DNA from: Hordeum vulgare subsp. vulgare
Taxonomy: Eukaryota > Streptophyta > Magnoliopsida > Poales > Poaceae
Reading direction: 5' to 3'
Assembly: GCF_904849725.1 (NCBI RefSeq)
Contig: NC_058520.1
Span: forward strand, 400,223,993-400,287,992
DNA length: 64,000 nt
Both the position numbers and the translations under genes were made by a program. Of this stretch, positions 1 through 10,886 are shown one piece after another (position 1 is the stretch's first letter; every line of letters starts with the position of its first letter). The notes below the pieces were generated by a model. That model saw only the letters and a program-made list of their open reading frames with translations, ran no database searches and was not told where the DNA came from.

Positions 1-1078
1 TGGAATTATCAAGGTCAGGAATATGTTCTTTCTTTCCATAATCTTACCCGGGGGGGGTGAGATTGTGTGGAATGACAAATACAGGCCAACAGTTGTATTC
101 GGTTGCCGTCATAATGAAGGGATTGAACCCATCCGTGGCGACACAGACTCGAGGATGCCTTGCATCTGCCATTTTAACCCAATGTAATGCATCGAAATCC
201 TTCCACGCTTCACCATTCGATGTGTGTACCGCCATCTTATTCCCATATGCATCTAGTTCGGTTCTTTTTCCCAACTTGTGCCATGCCATCTGTCTGCCCG
301 TCTCTTTGACCATGAAAAGACGTTGAAGCCTTGGTATGATTGGCATATAACGAAGAACATTAACTGGGATTACGGTCTGGCTCTTCTCGCCCATACCGTT
401 GTCTACCACAACATACCTGGAAGACTTGCAAATGGGACAATAGTCCAAGTCCGCATACTCCTTCTTAAATAAGGCACAACCTTTCTCATAGGCATGTATT
501 TTCTCATAGGTCATCTTAAGTACACGAAGCATTTTGTCTGACTAGTACAGGTTTGCAGGCATGACATGGACTTTGGGTAGAAAGCGTCCAAATAGTGTCA
601 TCATTGCATCGTAGCATTCTCTTCAAGTTACTTGTGCAATGGCATCCAGCTGACAAAGCTTAGTGTGCTCGTGGAGAGTACGTTTTGAAGACTCCAATAT
701 TTCATAGAAGGTCTTTGCAGATTCCTCCATCTCATCGTCCGCATCCCGAGCATCATCAAAGTCTTGCATCATGTCTTCGATCCCGGTACCATGCTCATCG
801 GTGCAACAACGAACCACCTCAGCTCTGGTGCGTTGCTTAGACTCACCATGAAATGTTCACACCATATATATAGGCTTAAAACCCCTCCTCTGCATGTGTT
901 CAATCATTACAGCCTCTGTCCACTTTTTATAGTTGTCGCACCCAAGACAGGGGCACCAGTTTGTTTCCTAGCCATTTGCAAATGCGGCTTTCACCAACTC
1001 CTTGGTTTTTATAAACCATTCTTTGATCATCTCATTTTGACTAGTGTGATCGGTGTACATCCGCGCACGATCAGTCAT
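1..1078 (-). pseudogene. TNP2-type CACTA transposase, N-terminal part, broken
   Basis: Reading leftwards from an ATG at 1078-1076, one frame runs to about position 58. The first ~90 codons resemble the plant transposase-associated domain: MTDRARMYTDHTSQNE, then a cysteine motif CPCLGCDN. After an acidic linker comes AKTFYEILESSKRTLHEHTK, then the start of the transposase_21 (TNP2) domain with YCPICKSSRY, DARHPRVCVATDGFNPF and YNCWPVFVIPHNL. Four in-frame stops interrupt it (complements at 968-970, 857-859, 623-625, 542-544). A frameshift falls in the 8-G run at 50-57, after which the frame continues as GKIMERKNIFLTLIIP to the window edge. The family protein is a nuclear cut-and-paste transposase; this copy cannot encode one. 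The remaining catalytic part lies to the left of the window. Confidence 0.88.
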
Positions 1079-1205
1079 CTTGCCTAGCTGCTAAAGACAC
1101 CATATACATATATAATTCAGCATGTATATTCATCAGTTAATCTAGCTTGTTAATTTTATCACGTCCATGCAACCTACACACTAATAGGTAAAGATAGGTC
1201 ATAAT

Positions 1206-1424
1206 CCCACCCGAGTATGTGTAGAGTGAGTACGTTCTCCATGCTCTACCCCATTCCAAGAAAAAATTTCGGCAGCACCTCCCCGCTGTTCTCCAAATAC
1301 ACGTCTTGGCAAAAAGCTGAGAGAATGTTTATCCAGAGGACAACGGGGAGGCGCTGCCGAATTTTTTTCTTGGAATGGTTTAGAGTATGGAGAACATACA
1401 CAATCTACACATCCTCAGGCTGTC
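1206..1424. repeat. 220-bp foldback (inverted repeat) upstream of the transposase
   Basis: Left arm about 1206-1287 and right arm about 1343-1424 are imperfect reverse complements. The best block is CATTCCAAGAAAAA followed by a CGGCAGC-CTCCCCG stretch in the left arm, with its complement in the right arm. The similarity continues outward through GTTCTCCAT and GATGTGTAG. The unpaired centre is about 55 bp. It sits within 130 bp of the transposase start, so it may be a subterminal or regulatory foldback of the CACTA element, or a MITE inserted there. I do not recognise a MITE family, and no clear TSD is visible. Confidence 0.7.
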
Positions 1425-1733
1425 CTTGCTAATTGCTAGACAATCCGAACGAGTTACGATGATAAATATGCAACTGAATGCATATTTATCGATGCAACCC
1501 TTTCGGTCGGGAGATGCCTAGGTTACGCGACTTAGCATGAAAATGAAATCTATTGAGATCATTAAAAGAGCATAGGAGGTGAAGGTGGATTCATAGCTCA
1601 TCCTCGGTTGTAGAGGAAGTAGTCGAACAATGATGACGACTACAAAGAAGATGAAATAGCACAAAGCATGTAAATTTTACTGAGTGAAATTTTTTAGGAC
1701 ATCACATCACATAAAGCACTGACAGTTCAAACT
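1425..1733. other. Unassigned CACTA interior
   Basis: No coding potential, terminal repeats or recognisable family signal. It lies between the foldback and the microsatellite and is taken to be part of the CACTA 5' noncoding region. Confidence 0.4.
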
Positions 1734-1754
1734 ATGAAAAAAATCATATTGCTA

Positions 1755-2263
1755 GTGAAATCTCCTCTTCTCCTCCTCTTCTTGTTCTTCTTCTTTCCTT
1801 ATCCCCTTATTCTTCTTCTTCTCTTTTTCTTCTACTTATTGTTCTTCTTCTTTCCTTCTCTTCTTCTTCTTCTTCTTCTTCTTCTTCTTCTTCTTCTTCT
1901 TTTGCTGCTGCCGCTTCTTCTTCTTCCTTCTTTTCATTTTTCCTCTTCTTTCTTCTCCTCTTCTCCTCATGTTCTTCTTCTTATTCTTCGCCTCCTCCTA
2001 TTCTTCTTCTTCTTCTTCTTCTTCTTCTTATTCTTCTTCTTCTTCTTCTTCTTCTTCTTCTTCTTCTTGTTCTTCTTCTTCCTGTTGTTGTTGTTGTTGT
2101 TGTTGTTCTTCTTCTTCTTCTTCTTCTTCTTCTTCTTCTTCTTCTTCTTCCTTTTCTTCCTTTTCTTCTTGTTCTTCTTCTTCTTCTTCTTCTTCTTCTT
2201 CTTCCGCTTCTTCTTCTTGTTCTTCTTCTTCTTCTTCTTCTTCTTCTTCTTCTTCTTCTTCTT

Positions 2264-2325
<62 letters not shown>

Positions 2326-2330
2326 GCTGC

Positions 2331-2362
<32 letters not shown>

Positions 2363-2470
2363 CTTCCTCTTATTCTACTTCTTCTTCTTCTTCCTTTTCT
2401 TCTTCTTCTTCTTCTTCTTCTTCTTCTTCTTCTCCCCGCCTCCTCCTCTTCTTCTTCTTCTTTTCCTTTT
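1755..2470. repeat. Polypyrimidine trinucleotide microsatellite (CTT/TTG/CTA)
   Basis: About 700 bp consisting almost only of CTT repeats with interruptions. It includes a TTG block at about 2090-2107 and a pure CTA/ACT block of about 20 units at 2265-2325. Translations of this stretch (poly-Phe/Leu, poly-Ser/Thr, poly-Arg) are artefacts of the triplet repeat. One strand is entirely purine-rich, so a triplex-type structure is possible in principle. Confidence 0.95.
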
Positions 2471-3779
2471 TTGTAACACCTTGGTTTCGCTCCCTGATTT
2501 TTTTCATTTGCGGATTTGGCTCCCGTCTTTTTTCTCGATGTTATCGGATTTCTTTCGCTCTTGGGTAGGTGAAGATGGTCATCTAGCCTTGCCTTCCCTA
2601 TCCAATCAGAGATTCTCCCCAGTCTAGCCTTTCCACCCAAGATATCTTCTCGGGGTTTTGCCGTCAAAACCCTACCTTCCGAATTGCCGGAAGGGAAACC
2701 CTGACCTCTCTTGTTTCAAAGGAACCCCAATTTATTTTGACCTTTTGCCTCCCAAACCTTTTCCCAATGATCATCCCTTATCTTTGAACCCTGGATATGC
2801 AAAAATATTGCTAATTCATTTGCAATACTTTTGATTTATAATTAATTCCTTTTTCTGTGAGATGAAGGAATTAAATCCAGGAAAATAGCTATCCATCTCC
2901 AATGCTCATGAAATCTTGTAGAGATATTCTTGGTGATCATATCGAGCTCCCCTAAAATATTGGCCCTCATAGAATAAAGGAAAATTGCATTTTCCTATTT
3001 AATACCAATATTGAATTTTGGGCACTTTCTAAAGGAACTACCATTTTGGTAGCCAGGAAAAATCCCAATTAATTTGTGGAGCTTCTCCTATTCATATCTT
3101 GCTCATTTCCATCAAAATCCCAAGATCCATAGTTCAAGTTTTGAGCACAACATCAAATTGCAAATTCTGTCCAATTGGGAAATTTGCAAAGGAAGTGCTC
3201 TATTCCTTGATCTCCTTGAGCTTCAAATTTTCATGGTGGTTTATATTGTTAAGTCACTAGTGAATGCCAAAAATAAGCTCCATCCCTTTCTTCAAAGTTG
3301 TCCAAGAAATTCCCCCTAAGTTTCTGCCTATTTAGAAGCTTTGTGAAGGAAGTACCATGTAGGCATTCCCAAATGCGCTGATTTTTTTCCAGCATCTCCA
3401 TATATTCAAATCATCATCTTCCCCCAAATTTGAGCCAAATCCATTTAGCCATTTGAGCCCAGCTTCAAATTCTAGTTTCTGGCCAGTTTGTAAGTGTTCA
3501 AAGGAAGTACCATCTAGACTGGTCCATTGGTGCTTAAACTTTGGCATAATGACCACCTAAGTAGATGACTACTCCATGCCAAAATCTAGCTTGTTTCTCT
3601 TAGCCAATTTCTGATAAATCATATCAAACACCTTGCTGCTAGAATCTTCTTTAGCATGTTTCTTCTCTCCTAGAGCCTCCCAGCTCATTCCAGACCTTGA
3701 TCCTATCCATTTGAGTAGTGGGGAAGCTGTTGGACATGATGGGTCACGAAGGAAAGTGACAGAGGGGTGGTGCACGTGG

Positions 3780-4548
3780 TGACCACCGGCAAAGCGTGCC
3801 AAATGCAAGCTCTATGCATTTGGGCCCTCGGCCTCGTCCAGTTCCTCAGCCTCTCGCGTCCCCTCCATGTCCAGTAGATAGCTCGTGATCGTGCGGTCAT
3901 TTCCCCTCCCCTGTTCCCCGCCATGGACACCTCTGCCAGCCACTGGAGCCATGCCGATTCTTCCTGGAGCTTCGGTTGCCGGCGAGAGATGTCCACGGCC
4001 TTCCCCCAAGCCTAATTAAGTCTCCTTTGAGCTCGCCCTCCTCGCCAGCATCCTCCCAAGCCCCTTCCCATGCGCCCTTGAGTCCCCTGTTGCTCCCTGG
4101 CCGAAGGCCGCCGCCGTTCCCCTCGGCCTCCGCGCCGCGACCCTCTCTCCGGCTGTCCCCGGCTCCGTTCGAGCCCTTCATCGGGTGCGCCATGACCCTA
4201 GGGATCCGTCCCCGGCTCCGTTCGAGCCCTTCATCTCGTCGCCGGCATCTCGGCGGTGCAGAGCCGTGGCCGCCGCAAGATGACGCGCCACCTCGCCCTC
4301 CCCACTGGTTGCGCCCGCCAGGAATGGAGGCGCCCCTCGCCGACAAGCCCTCCTGTGGCCTCCGCCTGGTCGGGGGTGGCTGGAGCCGCCCTTGTGAGCG
4401 CCGGCGCCCTCTCTGCCTTACAGGAGCAAGCGGGAGATTGAAGAAGGCCATGAGAGAGAGAGATGAGGTAGGGCCCATGCGTCAGCTAGAGAGAGAGAGA
4501 GATCAGCCCGGGCCCGTTGTCAGGTTAAGTGGAAACGCACTGGAGTAA
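3780..4548. other. GC-rich block inside the long LTR
   Basis: GC-rich, CpG-rich stretch with overlapping open frames on both strands (for example 3976-4548 plus, 3897-4478 minus). The translations are Pro/Arg/Ser-rich with no recognisable domain, as expected from composition. Solo LTR F has a similar GC-rich block at about 40760-41330 in the matching position, so it is more likely a structural feature of this LTR type than a gene. Confidence 0.5.
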
Positions 4549-5069
4549 ATGCCCTTTCAGTTATTTCCGGTTACTCCGGCTAAGTTTACGTTTTCCCTTT
4601 CGGAAAGCGTATTCCGGCTGAGTGCGCTTTCGGGTGAGCACCCAGGGGCCTGTATGTGAGTATTTTATTTGCATATTGGTCCCTAGACTTCAAATGCTCA
4701 TATCTTTTTGCTCGAGACTCCGATTGGGGTGATTCCAAAGCCCACGTCTTCATCTTGTCAAGCCCGTCATGATGATGTCATTTTCACAAGGTGGTGACAC
4801 AGTGAAAATGACCCTTCTGCCATTGTTTCTAATCAGCCCCCTTCGAGAGAGAGCGGTATCCGACGATCCTTTCTGCGGACTCTTCGCACCTCTTCCGGGA
4901 GCATTCTTCGACCCCAGGCAATCCGACCATATAATATATGCCCTCAAGCTTTGCTCTATTATGTTCTTACATATTTAATTCAATATTCTTATGTCCGAGT
5001 GTATAGTAATGTGTTGTATGAGATGCTGACGAACCCTTTCTCGCATTTCCTTCGATGACGGCACCACGC

Positions 5070-5310
5070 CTGAGTCTGAGCTGCTTTCGGCCGTCCGGGG
5101 AGGATGCCAATTTTATATTTCTTTTGTCAGCAGTTGTCCCGTGTTCTGAGCTGCTTTTCGGCCATCGCGAGCAACTTTTGAATTCCTTTCCGTAGTGGTG
5201 ACCCTATGCTCTGAGCCGTGCTTCGGCCGTCTTAGGGAGCTGCTACTTTCTCCTTATCAACACCGTCTTATGCTGTGAGCTGCTTTCCAGCCGTCTTGAG
5301 CCGGGGTTGA
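5070..5310 (+). repeat. Short degenerate tandem repeat inside the long LTR
   Basis: Four spaced copies of a motif like GAGCTGCTTTCGGCCGTC (near 5077, 5139, 5212 and 5276), giving an irregular period of about 60-75 bp. Function unknown. Confidence 0.7.
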
Positions 5311-6712
5311 GTTATTCCGGTAACGTCCCAGATCTGTGTTGTAAAGACCATTCTAGTGACTACCGATTTATTTGCCGAGTTTGTGCGAGGGTTCCGAGGA
5401 TCTCAGTTATAGATAAAACCTGTGAAGTAATAATTTTCTATTCACATCCTGTGGTATTAATGGTTCATGATATAGAAATAGTTTGTAGTATTCTTATCGT
5501 TTCTATTGCATTCATCATGATGAGTTATTGTTGCTAAGTAGCCAAGCTTGATGAACATAGTGATAGATTAAACCTAATGAGTTGATCTCGAGTCACCTAT
5601 CTAGGCTCATCAGTGCAACCACATTTGCCGATATGGGACGGCCTTGACTTGAGTTGTTCGTGTGATCGCTCTCACCGATATCCCCAAAGAGGGAGGATTA
5701 TGCACGCGTGCTGACCCTGATCAGGTAGGCGGTGATAATCCTGTGAGCCCAGTTAAGTTGAGTTGGGCCTGTCCCTGGTTGGGACACAGGGCCACCCGGG
5801 GCAAGACTCCGGAACGGAGTGGTTGCCGGGGATATGATGAGAGGATCACGGTTCTCGCAAGTTTGTTGGAGTAATATTGGTCCACCCGAATGGGATCACG
5901 AGGTCAGTACTCCAGAGTGTGGGTAAAGTGTGCAACCTCTGGAGAGTGTCAAATCTATTCGAATAGACGAGTCCATGGCATTGGACAGCCCGACCAGACC
6001 TCAATAAGTGATCAACCGTAAGAGTGATGATAATGATGGAAGAACTCGTCTTGTGCAGACATCAGAAGATGTCCGGTATATGACATGTTAGCCATGGGAT
6101 GGCTATGAGATGAGTGGTCGATGACCACCTAAGTTGGATTGGATTACGATCAGATTCAGACTGGATCATGAGAATAGTCGGAGTATAAATCATTTACTTA
6201 ATATGTTTTACCTTATCGCATTTACTCTAGAAGTTATCTTGTTAGATAACCCTGATATACCTTGATAATTAATCTTGCTAGATAGGTATGCTATGTCATG
6301 ATGATTAATATTGTTCTAATAATGAATACATGCTTGAATGCCATGGATTGCTTTGCTTAGTGTATATGTTAGTTCGGTTTGCTTGCGAGTACATTCAAAA
6401 GTACTCAACGGCTTTCAACATGGCCAGGTTCATAGAAGGATCCGTCGTATGCAAGGAAGTGGAGCGTTCGCAGGCTAGGAGCGTAACCGAGTCAGATCCC
6501 TGTGGATTGGAGCTGCATCAAGACCATGCTGCCTTAGATAGAGCTTTTCCGCTGCCATCACCCTTGTAGCTCATCTTGTAAAACTCTTATATTCATCAAT
6601 AGAAATGCCTATGTTCATGATACCTATTGTAAACGTGCATGTCAGAGTGATTTCCTGGGCTGGCATGTGCGGCGACCGTCTGGCTAAAGTGGTAATCAGG
6701 CAGAGCGCCAAC

Positions 6713-6950
6713 CTCTTCTTCTTCTTATTATTATTATTATATTTTTTTCTTCTCCTCCTACTATTCTTCTTGTTCTTCTTTTCCTTTTTTCCTCTTCCTC
6801 CTCTTCTTCTTTTCCTTTTTCCTCTTCTTCTTCTTATTATTTTTATTTCTTCTCCTCCTACTATTCTTCTTCTTCTTCTTCTCCTCTTCTCTTCGTTTTC
6901 GTATTCTTCTTATTCTTCTTCTTCCTCCTCTTCTTCTACTTCTACTTAAT
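6713..6950. repeat. Second polypyrimidine CTT/TTA microsatellite
   Basis: CTT-rich tract with TTA and CCT interruptions, directly right of the probable long solo LTR. Together with the tract ending at 2470 it suggests the LTR inserted into, or was flanked by, one microsatellite. Confidence 0.85.
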
Positions 6951-7147
6951 TATTCTTGTTTTCTTCTTTCTTTTTGCATTAACCTAATTAACTTAAACTA
7001 ACAATGACCTATTTAACACTAACAGTGACCTAAACTATCCTAAACTAATAGTGACCTAAACTAACCAAATTAACCTAACGGATGCAATGAAATGGAAAAA
7101 GCAAAAAAAGAAGAACTCACCGCAGGTGGGGAGTCGCTGTGGTGGAG
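6951..7147. other. CACTA interior between microsatellite and solo LTR
   Basis: Contains several repeats of a TGACCTAAACTAACC-like word and no gene. It continues on the other side of the solo LTR at 8683 in the G-rich tract. Confidence 0.5.
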
Positions 7148-8682
7148 GAGGGTGATACGTCCATTTTGCATCATGTTTTCATGTTGATATTTATCGCTTC
7201 TTGGGTTGTTATTTCACTTCACGGTACAATTCTTATTCCTTTTCTCTCTTATTTTGCAAGGTTTACATGAAGAGGGAGAATGCCGGCAGCTGGAATTCTG
7301 GCCTGAAAGTGGAGCAAAGTTGAGATACCTATTCTGCGCAACTCCAAACGCCGTAAAAATCAACGCGGATGTTTTCTCCGGATTTATAAAAAATACTGGG
7401 CCGAAGAAGCGCCAGAGGGGTGCTAGGGGTTGGCCACAAGCCTGCACGGCGCGACCACCTCCCCAGGTCACGCCATGAGGGCTTGTGGGCAACCTGCTGG
7501 CCCACTTTCCCCCCTCTTCTGCTATATGAAGGGTTTCGTCTGGAAAAACTCAAGGAGGAGCTTTTTCGTGGTTTCGCCGCCACCACGAGGTGGAACTTGA
7601 GCAGAACCAATCTAGAGCTCCGGCAGGACGATCCTGCCGGGGAAACTTCCCTCCCGGAGGGGGAAATCGCCACCATCGTCATCACCAACACTCCTCTCAT
7701 CGGAGGGGACTCGTCACCATCAACATTTTCATCAGCACCATCTCATCTCCAAACCCTAGTTCATCACTTGTAACCAATCTCCGTCTCGCGACTCCGATTG
7801 GTACTTATAAGGTTGCTAGTAGTGTTAATTACTCTTTGTAGTTGATGCTAGTTGGATTATTTGGTGGAAGAGTTTATGTTCATATCCTTGATGCTACTCA
7901 TTACCTCTCTGGTCATGAATATGATTATGCTTTGTGAGTAGTTACTTTTGTTCCCGAGGACATGGGATAAGTCATGCTAATAGTAGTCATGTGAATTTGG
8001 TATTCGTTCGGTAATTTGATATGTTGTATGTTGTTTTTCCTCTAGTGGTGTTATGTGAACGTCGACTACATAACACTTCACCATTATTTGGGCCTAGAGG
8101 AAGGCATTGGGAAGTAGTAAGTAGATGATGGGTTGCTAGAGTGACAGAAGCTTAAACCCTAGTTTATGCGTTGCTTCGTAAGGGGCTGATTTGGATCCAC
8201 TAGTTTAATGCTATGGTTAGACTTTGTCTTAATTCTTCTTTCATAGTTGCGGATGCTTGCGAGAGGGGTTAATCATATGTGGGATGCTTGTCCAAGTAAG
8301 GGCAGTACCAAAGCGCCGGTCCACCCACATATCTAACTATAAAAATAACGAACACGAATCATATGAACATGATGAAAACTAGCATGACAGAAATTCCCGT
8401 GTGTCCTCGGGAGCGTTTTTCCTCCTATAAGACTTTGTCCAGGCTTGTCCCTTGATACAAAAGGGATTGGGCCACTTTGCTGGACCGTTGCTACTTTTGT
8501 TACTTGTTGCTTGCTACGAATCGTCTCACCACACAATCACTTGTTGCCGACAATTTCAGTGCGTGCAGATTTTACCTTGCTGAAAACCACTTGTCAGATC
8601 CTTCTGCTCCTCGTTGGGTTCAACACTCTTACTTATCGAAAGGACTACTATTGATCCCCTATACTTGTGGGTCATCAGAGGG
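7148..8682 (+). mobile_element. Solo LTR (Athila-like gypsy type), 7153-8677, with TSD GAGGG
   Basis: The LTR starts TGATACGTCCATTTTGCATC at 7153 and ends GTGGGTCATCA at 8677 (1525 bp). GAGGG occurs immediately before (7148-7152) and after (8678-8682), the 5-bp TSD expected of LTR retrotransposon integration. No internal region is present, so it is a solo LTR left by recombination between the two LTRs of a full element. It is the same family as the 5' LTR of element D (10887-11308 plus 38765 to about 39860), whose reassembled length is similar. The head resembles wheat families such as Sabrina or WHAM, but the exact name is not certain. Confidence 0.95.
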
Positions 8683-9060
8683 CTGCGGAGAGGGGACTCG
8701 CCGCAGGGAGGGAGGGGGGTGGCCGCGGGCTGGCTCTAGCGGGGGCGGGGGGGGGGGGGGCTCGCCGTGGGGAGGGGTCGCTGCAGTGGGGGAGGGCTAG
8801 CGCCGCGAGGATGGGGGGAGCCACGGTGTGGGAAGGGGGTGGCTCCGACGGTGGGGGAAGGGGGGTTGCTCTGACGATGGGGGAGGGGGTGGCGCCAGCG
8901 GTGGGGCAGGGGGTGGCACCGCCGGGATGGGGCGCCACGATGGGAAAGGGGGTGGCTCCAGAAGGGTGTGGCTCCGGTGATGGGGGGAGGGAGTGGCGCC
9001 GGCAGTGGAGCTAGGGGTTGCAGCAACGGCGCGGCGTGGTTACGGGTTGTGGGAGAGAGA
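8683..9060. repeat. G-rich low-complexity tract of the CACTA subterminal region
   Basis: Degenerate repeats of GTGGGGGAGGGGGTGGC-like words, including a run of 13 or more G near 8748. Long open frames on both strands translate to Gly- or Pro-rich sequence with no domain and are not genes. Confidence 0.8.
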
Positions 9061-9084
9061 AAGAGGGCGGGGTGGGGGTGACGG

Positions 9085-9459
9085 CCATTAGATAGAAACG
9101 GCTTTGCCTTTTGTTAGCAGACGGCAAATCCCCTAAAGGCAGACGACAAAGCCGCATCCATTGACCAGCCAGCCCCATAATGCAGTGGGGGCGTTTAGGG
9201 GCTCTTTGTCGTCAGCCTTGAGGGGCTTTGCCGTCGGTTGGCTGGCGGGAAAGAAAAAGGGGATCTTTGACGTCTGCCTCTAGGGCTTTTGTCGTCCAAT
9301 GGCTGACGGAAAGGGAAAAAAGGACGGCAAAAATCGTCTTTGCCATGAGTCCTTTCTTTGCCGTCTGCTTATGCCAAGCGGACGACAAAGACATTCTTTG
9401 TCGTCAGTTGGCCAACGGCAAAGATCTAGCAGACGACAAATCCTCTGTTTCCAGTAGTG
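9085..9459 (-). repeat. CACTA 5' terminal region: subterminal repeats and terminal inverted repeat
   Basis: Dense array of GACGGCAAAG/CTTTGTCGTC-type words in both orientations from about 9085 to 9440, followed by the terminus at 9445-9459 (reverse strand CACTACTGGAAACAG). In this superfamily the subterminal repeats are transposase-binding sites and the terminus is where excision occurs. The inverted partner terminus is not in the window. Confidence 0.88.
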
Positions 9460-10246
9460 ATTGCAAGATAAAAGATCAAGTTGGCCAGGCAAAAACGAAA
9501 TATCAGAGAAAAAATACGAGGCTATAATAATCAAGCATGAATATATTTTCATAGATCTGATCATAAAATCACAATTCATCGGATCCCAACAAACACACTG
9601 CAAAAGAAAGAGTTCCATCATATGGATCTTCAAGAGACCATTTTATTGAGAAACAAAATGAGAGAGAAAGCCATCTAGCTACTTCCTACGGACTCGTAGG
9701 TATGATATGAACTACTCATGCATCATGAGAGGAGCACCAATGAGGATGGTGAACCCCTCCGTGATCGTGTTCCTCTCTAGAGGAGGTTCTAGATTGGATT
9801 TTGTGGCTCTAGAGTTTGCGGCGTTTGAAACGATTTTTCGTCGACTCCTCTAGGGTTTTCTGAATATTGGGGTATTTATAAAGCTAGGAGGAGGTGGAGG
9901 AGGTGCCCGAGGGCCCCACTAGACACCAAGCCATGCTAGCGGCCTCTGGCATGTCCTGATGTCTAGTGGGCCCCCTCGACCTCTTCTGTTGCTCATTCTT
10001 GGTTTCCAAGTTTCCTGATGGTCCAGAAAATCTCCGTAAAGTTTCATGGCAATTGGACCTCATCTGATATGGATTTTCTGTGAAGGAAACAAACAGCAAA
10101 AAACAACAAGTGGCACTATGCACTATGTTAATAGGTTAGTCCAAAAAATGATATAAAGTTGCTATAAAATGATCATAAAACATACAAGATTGATAATATA
10201 ACAACGTGGAACAATCAATAATTATAGATACGTTGGATACGTATCA
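9460..10246 (-). mobile_element. Truncated LTR, reverse strand
   Basis: Read on the reverse strand from 10246, it starts TGATACGTATCCAACGTATC and resembles the LTRs of elements B and C (similar head, similar block near GATCAGAT). It stops abruptly at the CACTA terminus. The rest of the LTR should lie beyond the left end of the CACTA element if CACTA inserted into it. No internal sequence of this element follows at 10247. Confidence 0.75.
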
Positions 10247-10886
10247 AGGTATTATTTTCCCTCTTTGCTTCCTGCTTTCACTAAATTTGTGCAGAAGTTC
10301 GCTATCGTCTTTCCACAAGACGTGCCATTGGGATTACCACCTATTAGAGCGATTGAACACCAAATTGACTCAATTCTTGGTGCATCGTTACCCAACCGTG
10401 CACCATACAATACCAATCTCGAGGAGACGAAGGAGATTATGCGTCAAGTATATGAGGTGTTGTACAAAGGTTATATATGTGAATTCCTTACTCCTTGTGA
10501 CGTTCCAATTATTCTAGAGCCTAAAAACATGGTACATCACATATGTGTGTTGATTGTAGAGGCATTAATATTATTACTATTCATTATCATCATCCTATTC
10601 CTAGTCTAGATGATATGCTTGACGAATTAAGTGGCTCTACAGATACTCCAAAGTTAATTTGCATAGTGGATACCATCAAATTCGTATGAAATCGGGAGAT
10701 GAATGGAAAACAACATTTAAAACTAAATTCGGATTATATGAGTGGTTATTCATGCCTTTTGGTTTAACTAATGCACCAAGCACTTTCATGAGATTAATGA
10801 ACAAGGTTTTATGTGCTATCATTGGACGATTTGTGGTAGTCTATTTTGATGATGTACTGATTTATAATAGATCTTTGGAGGAACAC
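10247..10886 (+). pseudogene. Ty3/gypsy reverse transcriptase fragment
   Basis: Two frames cover one RT region. About 10265-10609 carries VFPQDVPLGLPPIRAIEHQI, LPNRAPYNTNLEETKEIMRQ and PCDVPIIL. About 10659-10889 carries [35 protein letters not shown] and the catalytic box YFDD at 10842-10853. The piece between is degraded, with an AT-rich insertion near 10565-10600 and a frameshift. The sequence type fits a chromovirus-like gypsy lineage, different from elements A and D. It is only a fragment: protease, RNase H and integrase are absent. Element D begins directly after it at 10887. Confidence 0.88.

Larger units (their letters stand above)
2472..6712 (+). mobile_element. Probable solo LTR of a long-LTR gypsy element
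   Basis: Starts TGTAACACC directly after a CTT tract and gives way to a second CTT tract near 6713. Layout: AT-rich start, a GC-rich block (about 3780-4545), short tandem repeats (5070-5310), then a 3' section. The stretch at about 5925-6000 aligns with about 43030-43090 of solo LTR F (shared GTGTGCAA, CTCTG-AGAGT, TTCGAATAG/ATCGATTAG, GTCCA-GG words). F has proven LTR boundaries, so this is probably a related, longer LTR. No protein domain is seen inside. The right end is uncertain (near GCGCCAAC) and I could not find a TSD, because both flanks are low-complexity CTT. It could also be a damaged nonautonomous element. Confidence 0.55.
1..9459 (-). mobile_element. CACTA (En/Spm-type) DNA transposon, 5' part, with nested insertions
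   Basis: The right end at 9445-9459 reads, on the reverse strand, CACTACTGGAAACAG, the classic CACTA terminus. Just inside it are subterminal repeats built on GACGGCAAAG/TTTGTCGTC words. A TNP2-type transposase lies on the reverse strand from 1078 leftwards, so 9459 is the 5' end and the 3' end is outside the window. The interior is swollen by a probable solo LTR (2472 to about 6712), a definite solo LTR (7153-8677) and microsatellites. Assigning transposase and terminus to one element is inference: orientation agrees and no competing CACTA end is seen between them. The element abuts a truncated LTR at 9460, which is probably its insertion target; the 3-bp TSD cannot be tested without the other end. 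Confidence 0.75.

Noticed and set aside
1734..2667. Long open frames on both strands (297, 199 and 228 codons)
   Set aside because: They are translations of the CTT/CTA microsatellite (poly-Phe, poly-Ser/Thr, poly-Arg) with no domain.
3897..4548. Overlapping 190-codon open frames on opposite strands
   Set aside because: GC-rich composition removes stops in many frames. The Pro/Arg-rich products resemble nothing known and the region lies within a probable LTR.
8667..9026. Gly-rich and Pro-rich open frames over 100 codons
   Set aside because: Low-complexity G-rich repeats of the CACTA subterminal region.
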